Shown piece by piece: positions 42,716 to 50,832 of a stretch of DNA of 64,000 nucleotides. Within the stretch, counting starts at the first letter, position 1. Every line of letters starts with the position of its first letter. Origin of the DNA: Streptomyces sp. cf386 (GTDB lineage: Bacteria; Actinomycetota; Actinomycetes; Streptomycetales; Streptomycetaceae). Below the pieces are notes generated by a model that searched no databases, was not told the DNA's origin, and worked only from the letters and a program-made list of their open reading frames with translations. The stretch lies in contig NZ_FNHV01000005.1 in NCBI RefSeq assembly GCF_900103585.1, forward strand, positions 62,001-126,000. Direction: 5' to 3'. The position numbers and the translations under genes are program-made.

Positions 42716-43105
42716 TTACCGGTCAACGACGTCTGCGCCAGGATCTGGCCGCACCGCCGTCAGATAGGCGCTCAACCGGTCGCGGTTGCGGGCCAGACAG
42801 TCGATGCGGGCCTGGATGCGGTCGATGTGGCCCTGGAGGAGGGCGGCGGTCCGCGGGGTGAGGTGTTCGGCGGGCAGCAGGATCTCGTCGGGGCCGGAGA
42901 GGTAGGGCAGGATCGCGCGGATCATCTCCGTGGTCAGGCCCGAGTCGAGGAGCCCGCGGATCTGCTGGACGTCCTGGACGGCCGACTCGGCGTAGGCCCG
43001 GTATCCGTTGTCCGTGCGGTTCGGGTGGAGCAGGTCCTGTTCCTCGTAGTAGCGCAGCAGCCTGGTGGGGACGCCGGTGCGGCGGGAGAGGTCACCGATC
43101 TTCAT
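42716..43105 (-). CDS. MerR-family transcriptional regulator
   Basis: A 129-aa regulator with an N-terminal MerR helix-turn-helix (MKIGDLSRRTGVPTRLLRYY, EEQDLLHPNRTDNGYRAY) and a coiled-coil dimer helix (LLQGHIDRIQARIDCLARNR). No metal-binding Cys cluster is present, so a small organic effector is likely. It is divergent from an MFS exporter and most probably controls it. Confidence 0.92.
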   Translation of the reverse strand: MKIGDLSRRTGVPTRLLRYYEEQDLLHPNRTDNGYRAYAESAVQDVQQIRGLLDSGLTTEMIRAILPYLSGPDEILLPAEHLTPRTAALLQGHIDRIQARIDCLARNRDRLSAYLTAVRPDPGADVVDR

Positions 43106-43165
43106 GCCCGCCTCCTCACTGCCCGCCTCCTCGGGCTTCGGAGTTCGAGGCCTCGATGGTCGCCC

Positions 43166-43190
43166 TTGCCTTCACACTGATGTGAGGGTT
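43166..43190 (+). promoter_or_regulatory. MerR-type operator/promoter between merR-like and MFS genes
   Basis: TTGCCT is followed by TCACA-CTGA-TGTGA (43172-43185), an inverted repeat inside an extended spacer. This is the usual architecture of MerR-activated promoters, immediately upstream of the MFS start at 43204. Confidence 0.6.
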
Positions 43191-43203
43191 CGACCATGGT
43201 CGC

Positions 43204-44403
43204 ATGTCCACCGCATCCATGGCCAAGGGCCGAGCCCTGCCCACATCACTCCCGTGGTCCGGGTTGCTCGCCCTGTCGGCAGCCGCCTTCACCGCCGTCC
43301 TGACCGAACTGCTGCCGGCGGGCCTGCTGCCCCTCATGGCACCCGCGCTGGGTGTGTCCGAGGCACAGGTCGGCTTCCTGGTCACGGGATACGCGGTGGC
43401 CTCCTTCGCGGGCGCGATCCCGCTCACCGTCCTGCTGCGGGGGCTGCCGCGACGGCCGGTGCTCATCGGTACGCTGCTGGGCTTCGCGGCCGCCAACGCG
43501 GTGGTCGCGCTGTCCTCGTCGTACGGCCTCACCTTCGCGGCGCGGCTCGTGGCCGGTCTGACCGGCGGCGCGCTGTGGGCGATGCTCGTCGGGTACGCGG
43601 CCCGGATGGTGCCGGCCGAGCGGCGGGGGCGGGCGATCGCGATCGTGCTCGCCGGGATCACGCTGGCGCTGTCGCTGGGCGTGCCCGCCGGGACCGCACT
43701 CGCCGAGGCGCTCGGCTGGCGCACTGCGTTCGGCGCACTGGCCGGGCTCGCGGTGCTGCTGGTGGGCTGGGTGCGGTGGCGGGTGCCGGGATTCCCGGGG
43801 GAGCCGCCGGGTGCGCGGCTGCCGCTCGGCCGGGTGGCCCTGCTGCCGGGGATCCCGGTCGTCCTGTCCGTCACGCTGCTCCTGCTGCTGGGCCATCAGG
43901 TGATGTACACATACGTCGCCCCGTTCGCGGCGCATGCCGGGTTCGGGCGTACCGGCCTGGTCCTGCTGGTGTTCGGGGCGGCCACGGTCGCCGGGATCTG
44001 GCTGACCGGCGTCCTGGTCGACCGGCGTCCTCGGCCGACCCTGCTGGGCGCGCTCGCCCTCTGCGCGGCTGTCATGCTCGTCCTCGGCAGCTTCGCCGAC
44101 AGTCCCGCCGTCCTGCTCACCTGTGTGGCCCTGTGGGGTGTCGCCTTCGGCGGGGCGCCGACGCTGATCCAGACCGCGCTGGTCGACGCCTCGGGTCCCG
44201 CGCACGCCGATGTGGCGACGTCCCTGCAGACCACGGTCTACAACGCGGGCATCGCGGCGGGCTCGCTCACCGGTGGCGTGGCCCTGGAGCACCTGGGCGC
44301 CGGCGCCCTGCCGTGGACCTCGCTGCCGCTGATCGCGGGCGCGTTCGTCACGGTGGCGCTCGGCCGTCGGCACGCCTTTCCGGCCGTGCGTCGGCGATCA
44401 TAG
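43204..44403 (+). CDS. MFS transporter, drug:H+ antiporter-1 type
   Basis: A 399-aa protein with twelve predicted helices, of the AraJ/YdhP (DHA1) group: ELLPAGLLPLMAPALGVSEA in helix 1-2 and the motif-A equivalent LRGLPRRPVLIGTLLGFA. It probably exports drugs or sugars. Divergence from a MerR regulator supports an inducible efflux role. Confidence 0.9.
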   Translation: MSTASMAKGRALPTSLPWSGLLALSAAAFTAVLTELLPAGLLPLMAPALGVSEAQVGFLVTGYAVASFAGAIPLTVLLRGLPRRPVLIGTLLGFAAANAVVALSSSYGLTFAARLVAGLTGGALWAMLVGYAARMVPAERRGRAIAIVLAGITLALSLGVPAGTALAEALGWRTAFGALAGLAVLLVGWVRWRVPGFPGEPPGARLPLGRVALLPGIPVVLSVTLLLLLGHQVMYTYVAPFAAHAGFGRTGLVLLVFGAATVAGIWLTGVLVDRRPRPTLLGALALCAAVMLVLGSFADSPAVLLTCVALWGVAFGGAPTLIQTALVDASGPAHADVATSLQTTVYNAGIAAGSLTGGVALEHLGAGALPWTSLPLIAGAFVTVALGRRHAFPAVRRRS

Positions 44404-44445
44404 GGAGTGCCGGGAGGAGTCGCGCCACGAGGAGGGCCGTACGCC

Positions 44446-44931
44446 ATGGTCGTGAAGGACACCGAACTGCCGTACCTGCGCCGCTGCGTGGAGCTTGCGA
44501 CCGAGGCGCTCGAAGCCGGGGACGAGCCGTTCGGTTCGGTGCTGGTGGGGGCGGACGGTGCAGTGCTCGCCGAGGACCACAACCGGGTGGCCTCGGGCGA
44601 TCGCACCCGCCACCCCGAGTTCGAGCTGGCACGCTGGTCCGCCGCGCATATGACGCCCGAGGAGCGGACGGCCGCGACCGTCTACACCTCCGGCGAGCAC
44701 TGCCCGATGTGCGCGGCCGCGCACGCGTGGGTCGGCCTGGGACGCATCGTGTACGTCGCGTCGTCGGAGCAACTGGCCAACTGGCTCGCCGAGTTGGGGG
44801 TGCCCGCCGCGCCGGTACGGGCGCTGCCCGTGCGGGAGGTCGCGCCCGAGGTGACCGTGGACGGTCCGGTGCCCGAGCTGATCGAGGACATTCGCGCGCT
44901 ACACCTCCGGTTCCACCGACAAACGGCCTGA
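44446..44931 (+). CDS. nucleoside/guanine deaminase of the cytidine deaminase superfamily
   Basis: A 161-aa zinc deaminase: the first ligand and the catalytic Glu are in RHPEFELARW, and the two Cys ligands in GEHCPMCAAAHAWVG. The pattern DEPFGSVLVGADGAVLAEDHN matches guanine deaminase/TadA-like members. It would deaminate a free base or nucleoside. ATG 44446 is chosen; the upstream frame has no ribosome-binding site. Confidence 0.88.
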   Translation: MVVKDTELPYLRRCVELATEALEAGDEPFGSVLVGADGAVLAEDHNRVASGDRTRHPEFELARWSAAHMTPEERTAATVYTSGEHCPMCAAAHAWVGLGRIVYVASSEQLANWLAELGVPAAPVRALPVREVAPEVTVDGPVPELIEDIRALHLRFHRQTA

Positions 44932-45144
44932 CCGGCGCTTCCGACCGCCGCACGCCCCGGACGCCGACGTCCCGGGAAGGTCCCACGGGTCCGCGACGGC
45001 CTGTCCGGCGGATCACGTCGGCGTCGCGGGAGCCCGGCACGCACTCCACCGGCGCCGTTGTCGTCGGTCGCCGCTCCCGGCCACCCACGCTCGGGTCCGC
45101 CGAAGGACCGCCTCTCGGAGCCCGTCTGATCCGCCGGACAAGCG

Positions 45145-45999
45145 CTAGCCGAGTTCCAGCGTGGTGACGCCGAAGACCTTCTCCCGGGCGTACGACCGGA
45201 CCGGGCCCGTGTACATGCGGGCCGTTTCGAAGGAGGGCGTGAATCCGGCCTCCTCGGCGAGGGCGACCGCCGCCGCGTTGGTCTCGGGCACGTCGATGGC
45301 GACCTCGCGTCCGGCCACCTCAGCGGTCAGGGCGGCGAACAGGGCCCGCGCGTCCTCGGCGGTGTCGGCGAAGAGCGGGCCGATGCGCGGGCAGTCCTGG
45401 CCGGGGCGGATCACGCCGTAGCCGGTGACCCGGTCGCCGTCGCGGCGGACGACGGCGTGATGTCCGGGCCCGGTGAGCCAGTGCTCGACGAACAGGGGGC
45501 GGTCGGCCGGTGTGCAGGTGCCGTCGTACGCGGTGATCTCCGCCAGGTCCGCGGGCCGTATGGCGCGGACGTCCGCCGGAGCCTCGACGGCGGGCGCCGT
45601 TCCGGTGAACCGGAAGGTGCGGTGGGCGGGTTCGAAGCCTGAGCGGCGGTAGTTGTCCTGCTCGGCGACGACGCCGTCCAGGCCCACCGTGCGGTTCTCC
45701 GCGTGCGCCAACGCCGTCTTCCATGTGGTGAGCCCGTAGCCACGGCCGCGTACGTCGGGGCGGACCAGATACCAGCCCAGGAAGGCGTAGTCGGCGCCGT
45801 AGTTCACGACGGAGATCGCCGAGACGGGCTCGCCGTCGATCCTGCCGATGAAGAAGCCCTCCGGGTCCTGCGCGAAGAAGGCCGCGCTGTCCGCGACTCC
45901 CGGGTTCCACCCCTCGTCGACGGCCCAGCCGCGGACGACCGGCCAGTCGTCGAGATCGGCCCGGGTCACGACGAGGTCTTCGGGGGCCGGAGAGGCCAT
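45145..45999 (-). CDS. GNAT acetyltransferase with C-terminal DUF1248-like domain
   Basis: A 284-aa two-domain protein. Residues 1-130 form a GNAT domain (YLVRPDVRGRGYGLTTWKTA) and residues 150-275 a second acetyltransferase-like domain (YDGTCTPADRPLFVEHWLTG, VAIDVPETNAAAVALAEEAG), the arrangement of the YitH/DUF1248 group. ATG 45999 has GGAG 8 nt upstream. Substrate unknown. Confidence 0.85.
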   Translation of the reverse strand: MASPAPEDLVVTRADLDDWPVVRGWAVDEGWNPGVADSAAFFAQDPEGFFIGRIDGEPVSAISVVNYGADYAFLGWYLVRPDVRGRGYGLTTWKTALAHAENRTVGLDGVVAEQDNYRRSGFEPAHRTFRFTGTAPAVEAPADVRAIRPADLAEITAYDGTCTPADRPLFVEHWLTGPGHHAVVRRDGDRVTGYGVIRPGQDCPRIGPLFADTAEDARALFAALTAEVAGREVAIDVPETNAAAVALAEEAGFTPSFETARMYTGPVRSYAREKVFGVTTLELG

Positions 46000-46145
46000 G
46001 GGTGCGCTCCATTCCGTGGGGGTTCGCGTGCGCACGGTGATCGACCGCGCACGCAGCATCCTTTCGAATGATCCACGGGGGCGTCACGGCATGATCAAGC
46101 CGTTGCCGCGCACGGGGGTACGACCGGACGGCTGTCCGCACGAAG

Positions 46146-46179
46146 AAGGTCCCACCGGTCGCCCGCCCGGTGGGACCTT
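46146..46179 (-). terminator. strong hairpin after the chaplin gene
   Basis: A perfect 13-bp inverted repeat (AAGGTCCCACCGG / CCGGTGGGACCTT) with an 8-nt loop lies about 25 bp beyond the chaplin stop on the minus strand. Confidence 0.85.
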
Positions 46180-46204
46180 CGTTCCGTACTCGCTAAGGGC
46201 GGGG

Positions 46205-46858
46205 TCAGCGCACCGCCTGTGGGCGGAAGCGCCGGTACAGGATGGCCCCGCCCAGCACGAGAACCGTGCCGCCCACCGCGGCGGCGAGGGTCTGGTCCGC
46301 TCCCGTGTGGGCGAGGGAGCCCTCGGACCCTTGGGGAACGTGCGCGGGCGGCACCGCCCTCGGCGGGTGCGTCCTCGGCTCGGACGGCTTGGGCGCCGGC
46401 CTCGTGGCGGGGGGAGGGTTCAGGCCGGGGCCGTTCACCGACTCGTTGCCGGTCGCCGGGTTGCCGACGCCGACCACGTTCACGCTGTTCCCGCTGACGT
46501 TCACCGGGACGTGAACCGGCAGCTCCACGACGTTGCCGGACACGATGCCCGGCGAATCCTTTCCGCTTCCTTCGGCCGAAGCCCCGCTGTTCGACACGGA
46601 GGCCTTCTTGCCGCCACCGTCCTTGTTGGCGCAGCTGTTGCCCGCGGCGGGGTTGAGCAGTCCCACCACGTTCACGGTGTTCCCGCACACGTTCACCGGG
46701 ACATGCACCGGGAGCTGGACGGTGTTGCCGGCGAGCAGCCCGGGCGATTCGGCCGCGGCACCGTCCGCCGCGGAGTCGGCGTACGCCGGCATTGCCATGG
46801 CCATCGCGCCCGATGCGGCGGCAACGACGATCACACCGTTTCGGGTAACCCGTCTCAT
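46205..46858 (-). CDS. chpB: long chaplin, sortase-anchored
   Basis: Secreted hydrophobic coat protein (217 aa) that helps aerial hyphae leave water. A signal peptide (residues 1-28, ending PAYADS) is followed by chaplin domain 1 (SPGLLAGNTVQLPVHVPVN, CGNTVNVVG..NSCAN) and chaplin domain 2 (SPGIVSGNVVELPVHVPVN). A Pro-rich spacer, a sortase signal LAHTG, a membrane helix and an RRFR tail come next. Domain 1 has the usual two Cys; domain 2 has none. By position beside nsdB it corresponds to S. coelicolor chpB (remembered synteny). Confidence 0.92.
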   Translation of the reverse strand: MRRVTRNGVIVVAAASGAMAMAMPAYADSAADGAAAESPGLLAGNTVQLPVHVPVNVCGNTVNVVGLLNPAAGNSCANKDGGGKKASVSNSGASAEGSGKDSPGIVSGNVVELPVHVPVNVSGNSVNVVGVGNPATGNESVNGPGLNPPPATRPAPKPSEPRTHPPRAVPPAHVPQGSEGSLAHTGADQTLAAAVGGTVLVLGGAILYRRFRPQAVR

Positions 46859-47128
46859 AGGTTCCCTGCCTTCCAGACATGGTCGCGGGCACTCGCCCGC
46901 ATCGGATAAAACGCGGGCGAACCATTCGAGTTATGGCTTATCTGCCTTTCACCCCATCGAGCGTCACGGTTGTCGAACTAGTGGCAAAAACACCCGATAG
47001 GCACGAAGGGGCGCAGGATACGCCCGTCCGGGCGGTCCGGCACGTCCGGAGGCGTGCGTTCCGGGGCCCGCATATCGTGGGCGAGGACGCCGTTACCCGG
47101 TCCGCGACGGGCGTCCCTGGAGGCATTG

Positions 47129-48715
47129 ATGCTGGCCAAGCTGTCAACGCGGCCCATGCTGCGACGCTGCGCGGTCACCGGCGCGGTCGGGGTGTTCCTG
47201 CTCGGTACGGGTCTGCCCACGGCCACCGACGACCCCGAGCCCGACCTCACCCGCTTCTACCGGCAGAAGGTCACGTGGGCGAAGTGCGCGGGCGAGGGAC
47301 TGCCGAAGGACATGCAGTGCGGCAAGGTCACCGTCCCCCTCGACTACGCCAGCCCCAAGGCGGGGACTCTCGATCTGGCGCTCGCCCGTTACCGGGCGAC
47401 GGGCGACAAGCAGGGCTCGGTGCTGATCAACTTCGGCGGACCCGGCGTCGCCGGTGTCCCTCAGTTCATGTCCGGCGCCAAGGAGTTCATGGAGCTGACG
47501 GACGGCTACGACATCGTGACGTTCGATCCGCGCGGAGTCGGGAGGTCCTCGCCGGTCAGCTGCGGGGACGGCGAGGAGAACATCGAGGTCGAGGACGACG
47601 GCACGGAGATCAGCCGGGATCCCCAGCACATGCTGAAGCAGTTCGAGCAGGAGTCCGCCGTGTGCGCCCGGCACTCCGGGCCCGTACTCCCCCACATCGG
47701 CACGGTCAACGCCTCGCGGGACATGGACGTGATGCGCCAGGCCCTCGGCGACAAGAAGCTCAACTTTCTGGGCTTCTCCTACGGAACGCGGCTCGGTGCG
47801 GTGTACGCCGCCCAGTTCCCCGACAAGGTCGGCCGGTTGGTGCTCGACGGCGTGGACACCCTGACCGAACCGCTGTCCGAACAGGCGGTGGCGAGCGCCA
47901 AGGGCCAGCAGCAGGCGCTGGAGGAGTTCATCGACTGGTGCGTGCACGACATCGCCTGTCCGTTCGGGCAGGACCCGCGCGAGGCCAGGAAGCAGGTCGT
48001 ACGCCTCGTCGACTCGCTGGACGAGAATCCGGTGCCGTCGGTGTTCGGCGACCCGTTCACCGGACAGGACCTGGTCGGCGCCCTCGGACAGGCGCTCTAC
48101 AGCGAGGAGTTGTGGCCCCTCCTCGAGCGGGCCCTCGCCGCGCTGATCGAGGACGGCGACACACACGCCATCGAGACCTTCGCGTCCGGCGGGGCCGCAC
48201 CCTGGCGCCGCGAGGAGACGGGCGACCCGGACGGCGGCCTCGTCGACGCCGAGGACGTCCCCCTCGACAACCTGTCGGCGGCCCTGAGGGCGATCAACTG
48301 CGCGGACGACCCGGACCGCCCCACCGACGAGCAGATCGTCGGGGGCCTCGACCGGCTGCGCGCCCAGTACGAGCAGGCGTCGCCCGTCTTCGGCCCCTAC
48401 CGGCTCGCCGGGGTGCTGCTGTGCTACGGCCGCCCCAAGGGCACGGACTTCATCCGCGACGACGTGAAGGACGTGGACACGCCGAAGATGCTCCTCGTGG
48501 GCACGCGCGGCGACCCGGCGACGCCGTACCGCTGGACCGTGGAGACGGCGAAGCGGCTCGGCCCCTCGGCCGTGGTCCTGGACAACAAGGGCAGCGGGCA
48601 CACCGGATACGCCTCCTCCAAGTGCGTGCACCGCAAGGTCGACACCTTCCTGCTGTACGGCACGCTGCCCGCCGACGGCAGCTCCTGCGGGCCCGAGGAC
48701 GACCGGGAATTCTGA
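47129..48715 (+). CDS. secreted tripeptidyl aminopeptidase-type alpha/beta hydrolase
   Basis: A 528-aa exported hydrolase of the Streptomyces TAP/SlpD family. The signal segment is at about 10-35, after a short charged start. The oxyanion block is LINFGGPGVAGVP, the nucleophile elbow GFSYGTRLGAVYA, the Asp region GTRGDPATPYRWT and the His NKGSGHTGYAS, followed by the C-terminal TAP domain with paired Cys. GGAGG lies 6 nt upstream of ATG 47129. It would remove tripeptides from protein N-termini outside the cell. Confidence 0.9.
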   Translation: MLAKLSTRPMLRRCAVTGAVGVFLLGTGLPTATDDPEPDLTRFYRQKVTWAKCAGEGLPKDMQCGKVTVPLDYASPKAGTLDLALARYRATGDKQGSVLINFGGPGVAGVPQFMSGAKEFMELTDGYDIVTFDPRGVGRSSPVSCGDGEENIEVEDDGTEISRDPQHMLKQFEQESAVCARHSGPVLPHIGTVNASRDMDVMRQALGDKKLNFLGFSYGTRLGAVYAAQFPDKVGRLVLDGVDTLTEPLSEQAVASAKGQQQALEEFIDWCVHDIACPFGQDPREARKQVVRLVDSLDENPVPSVFGDPFTGQDLVGALGQALYSEELWPLLERALAALIEDGDTHAIETFASGGAAPWRREETGDPDGGLVDAEDVPLDNLSAALRAINCADDPDRPTDEQIVGGLDRLRAQYEQASPVFGPYRLAGVLLCYGRPKGTDFIRDDVKDVDTPKMLLVGTRGDPATPYRWTVETAKRLGPSAVVLDNKGSGHTGYASSKCVHRKVDTFLLYGTLPADGSSCGPEDDREF

Positions 48716-48798
48716 GGACGACCCCCGGGAACAGGGCCTTGTCCGTGCGGCGGATTGCCCCTAATGCCCGAACGGCGAATCGGTCCTATCGTGCTGTT

Positions 48799-49896
48799 AT
48801 GGAGCACGCACTCAGTCCCACGACCCTTATCGAGCTGCGGCGCCCGCGCCCCTACCCGGCAGTGTCCGTGCTGACGCCCACACATCGCCGAGAGCCCTAC
48901 CGGGCGCAGGACCAGGTCCGGCTGCGCAACGTCGTCGCCGAGGCCAAGAAGCAACTGGAGGCCGATCCCTCGGTCACCCGCGAGCGACGGGCGGATGTCG
49001 AGCGGCAGCTCGACCAGGCACTCGCCGAGGTCGATCTGACGCACGCCGAGGACGGTTTGGTGATCTTCGCCGCCCCGGGTGAGCACCAGGTGTGGTCGCT
49101 CGCCCGCACGGTGCCCGAGCGCGTGGTGCTCTCGGACACCTTCCTGACCCGCAACCTCGTCTCCGCGGAGGCCGCCGAGCGGCCGTTCTGGGTGCTGTCG
49201 GTCTCCCCCGACCGCGTCACGCTGTGGGCCGGCGGCCTGGACCGCGTCACCGAGGCCCGCATCGGCGGATTCCCGCTGACCAGGCCCGTCGAGAACTTCG
49301 ACGCCGAGCGCCGGGAACAGATCGGCGACAACCCGAGCACGTTCCGCGACGAGGGCACCCGCCACTTCCTCAAGGACGCGGACTCCGCGATGAGCACGGT
49401 CCTGCGGGACAACCCGCGCCCGCTGTACGTCACCGGCGAGCAGGCCGCACTGTCCCTGCTGGACGAGATCGGCGGTGTCACCAAGGAGGCGGTGCATGTC
49501 CCGCACGGCGGGCTCGCGCACGGCACGCACGAGGCGGTGTGGCAGGCGATCCGGCCGGCGATCACCGCCGAAGTCCGCCGGAACACCGACGCCGTGGCAC
49601 GCGAACTCGAATCGGCCATGGGCCGCAAGTCGTTCGCGGCCGGAGTCGACGAAGTCTGGCGCAGCGCCCGCGAGGGCCGGGTACGGCTGCTGGCCGTGGA
49701 GGAGAACTATCGGGTGACGGTGCGCGGCGAGGCCGGCGACCATCTGATCCCGGCGGTGAGCGGCGATCTCGACGCCCGCGAGGACATCGTGGACGAGATC
49801 GTCGAGCAGTGCCTGGAGACCGGCGCCGACGTCCGCTTCGTACCGGACGGCACGCTGGGCGACGCCCACGGGATCGCGGGGGTGTTGCGGTACTGA
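48799..49896 (+). CDS. baeRF-family protein (eRF1-like fold)
   Basis: A 365-aa protein resembling the bacterial archaeo-eukaryotic release-factor-like families (probably baeRF3): AVSVLTPTHRREPYRAQDQV at the start, a middle Rossmann-like part (LVIFAAPGEHQVWSLARTVP) and a C-terminal pelota/eRF1-like end (RFVPDGTLGDAHGIAGVLRY). Such proteins are thought to act on ribosomes or in stress, but none is well characterised. A TATCGT box 7 nt upstream of the ATG suggests leaderless expression. A strong terminator follows. Confidence 0.75.
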   Translation: MEHALSPTTLIELRRPRPYPAVSVLTPTHRREPYRAQDQVRLRNVVAEAKKQLEADPSVTRERRADVERQLDQALAEVDLTHAEDGLVIFAAPGEHQVWSLARTVPERVVLSDTFLTRNLVSAEAAERPFWVLSVSPDRVTLWAGGLDRVTEARIGGFPLTRPVENFDAERREQIGDNPSTFRDEGTRHFLKDADSAMSTVLRDNPRPLYVTGEQAALSLLDEIGGVTKEAVHVPHGGLAHGTHEAVWQAIRPAITAEVRRNTDAVARELESAMGRKSFAAGVDEVWRSAREGRVRLLAVEENYRVTVRGEAGDHLIPAVSGDLDAREDIVDEIVEQCLETGADVRFVPDGTLGDAHGIAGVLRY

Positions 49897-49904
49897 CGCC
49901 GGAG

Positions 49905-49945
49905 CGTCGAGGAGGCACAGCGGCGATACCGTCGCCTCCTCGACG
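49905..49945 (+). terminator. hairpin after the baeRF gene
   Basis: A perfect 12-bp inverted repeat (CGTCGAGGAGGC / GCCTCCTCGACG) with a 17-nt loop lies just after the stop, between convergent genes. Confidence 0.8.
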
Positions 49946-49989
49946 GTTCATCTCCTCATGCGGGTGACCGCCTCGTCCGGGAGCCCTCC

Positions 49990-50403
49990 TCACACACCGT
50001 CGAAGAGCGCGCTCAGGCCGCGCTCCACGACCGCCCCGAGGTCCTCCTCCCCGGCCGGCACCGCCGCATACGTACGCAGCAGGAAGCGCTGCAGGGCGGA
50101 GGTGTCGAACTGGAGCAGCGCCATGCCGTAGGGCGAGTGCAGTTCCACGACCGTGCGCTCCGGCCCGCACGGCCAGATGTGCACGTCCCCGTCCCCGGCC
50201 GGCTCGCGCAGCCCCGCCTCCAGCAGACCGCGGGCGAAGATCCAGGTGGCCCCCTGCCCGTCGAGGGACACCTCGCCCGGGAAGTCGAGGTGCACCGCCA
50301 GCGGATCCGTGGAGGCGTACCGCAGCTTGGCGGGCACGGGGAGTTCGCGCTCCTCGCCGGTGATCAGACGGGCGGAGGCGGGCTGCTCGAGGGCGATGTC
50401 CAT
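49990..50403 (-). CDS. SsgA-like protein (SALP)
   Basis: A 137-aa member of the actinomycete-specific SsgA-like family, which steers septum placement and cell-wall remodelling in sporulation. Conserved blocks are LPVPAKLRYASTDPLAVHLD, GATWIFARGLLEAGL, VHIWPCGP and VVELHSPYGMALLQFD. The length equals SsgB, but the paralog cannot be named from sequence alone. A Crp-like site lies about 100 bp upstream. Confidence 0.92.
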   Translation of the reverse strand: MDIALEQPASARLITGEERELPVPAKLRYASTDPLAVHLDFPGEVSLDGQGATWIFARGLLEAGLREPAGDGDVHIWPCGPERTVVELHSPYGMALLQFDTSALQRFLLRTYAAVPAGEEDLGAVVERGLSALFDGV

Positions 50404-50503
50404 GGGCGGTCTCCCCTGCGGTCGGAGGTCGGACGGTTTTTGCCGCTGTGCTTTTACGACCCCGCAGGTGCCCTTCGCATTACTCCGAACCCGGCACCAA
50501 TTA

Positions 50504-50519
50504 TGTGATCTGCATCACT
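50504..50519. promoter_or_regulatory. Crp-like binding site
   Basis: TGTGA-TCTGCA-TCACT matches the cAMP receptor protein consensus TGTGA-N6-TCACA at all but the last base. Streptomyces Crp governs germination and development, which suits the SsgA-like gene 100 bp away. Confidence 0.6.
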
Positions 50520-50702
50520 CCCATGGAGTGCAACCCTCGGGCCGCCGTGGATCCCCGCGCCACCCCTGGAACACACGACCGTCGAACACGCGAATGAGCG
50601 CCGTACGATCGTCTCCCGGGACCGTCAAATCGCGTACGCCGTCTACGACTTGCCCCTCCGACGACGTACCGCATACGCACGGCGCGAGCCCTCCGTGAAG
50701 AC

Positions 50703-50718
50703 TCTGGCATATGCCAGA
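50703..50718. promoter_or_regulatory. 16-bp perfect palindrome before the PAS-PP2C gene
   Basis: TCTGGCAT-ATGCCAGA is a perfect palindrome 115 bp upstream of the phosphatase start. No known regulator is assigned. Confidence 0.5.
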
Positions 50719-50832
50719 CGCACCACCGTATCGGGTGTTGCCAAATCCCTTACAGGGCGTCGCGGGCTGTGCAACAGTCGTAACGGTCCTTCCGTCAGCC
50801 TTGGTCGTACCGTCCCCGCATCGGAGTGCGTC

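Larger units (their letters stand above)
50404..50832. other. divergent control region, 429 bp
   Basis: No gene is supported between the SsgA-like gene and the PAS-PP2C gene. It contains a Crp-like site (50504-50519) and a 16-bp perfect palindrome (50703-50718), listed separately. Confidence 0.6.

Noticed and set aside
44932..45144. Possible small gene between the deaminase and GNAT genes
   Set aside because: No frame has a start with a ribosome-binding site and the expected third-position G/C pattern.
46879..49896. Long plus-strand frame of about 1000 codons across the peptidase and baeRF genes
   Set aside because: Only its last third is the true baeRF gene; the earlier part is an out-of-frame shadow of the peptidase gene with Arg/Gly/Pro-rich nonsense.
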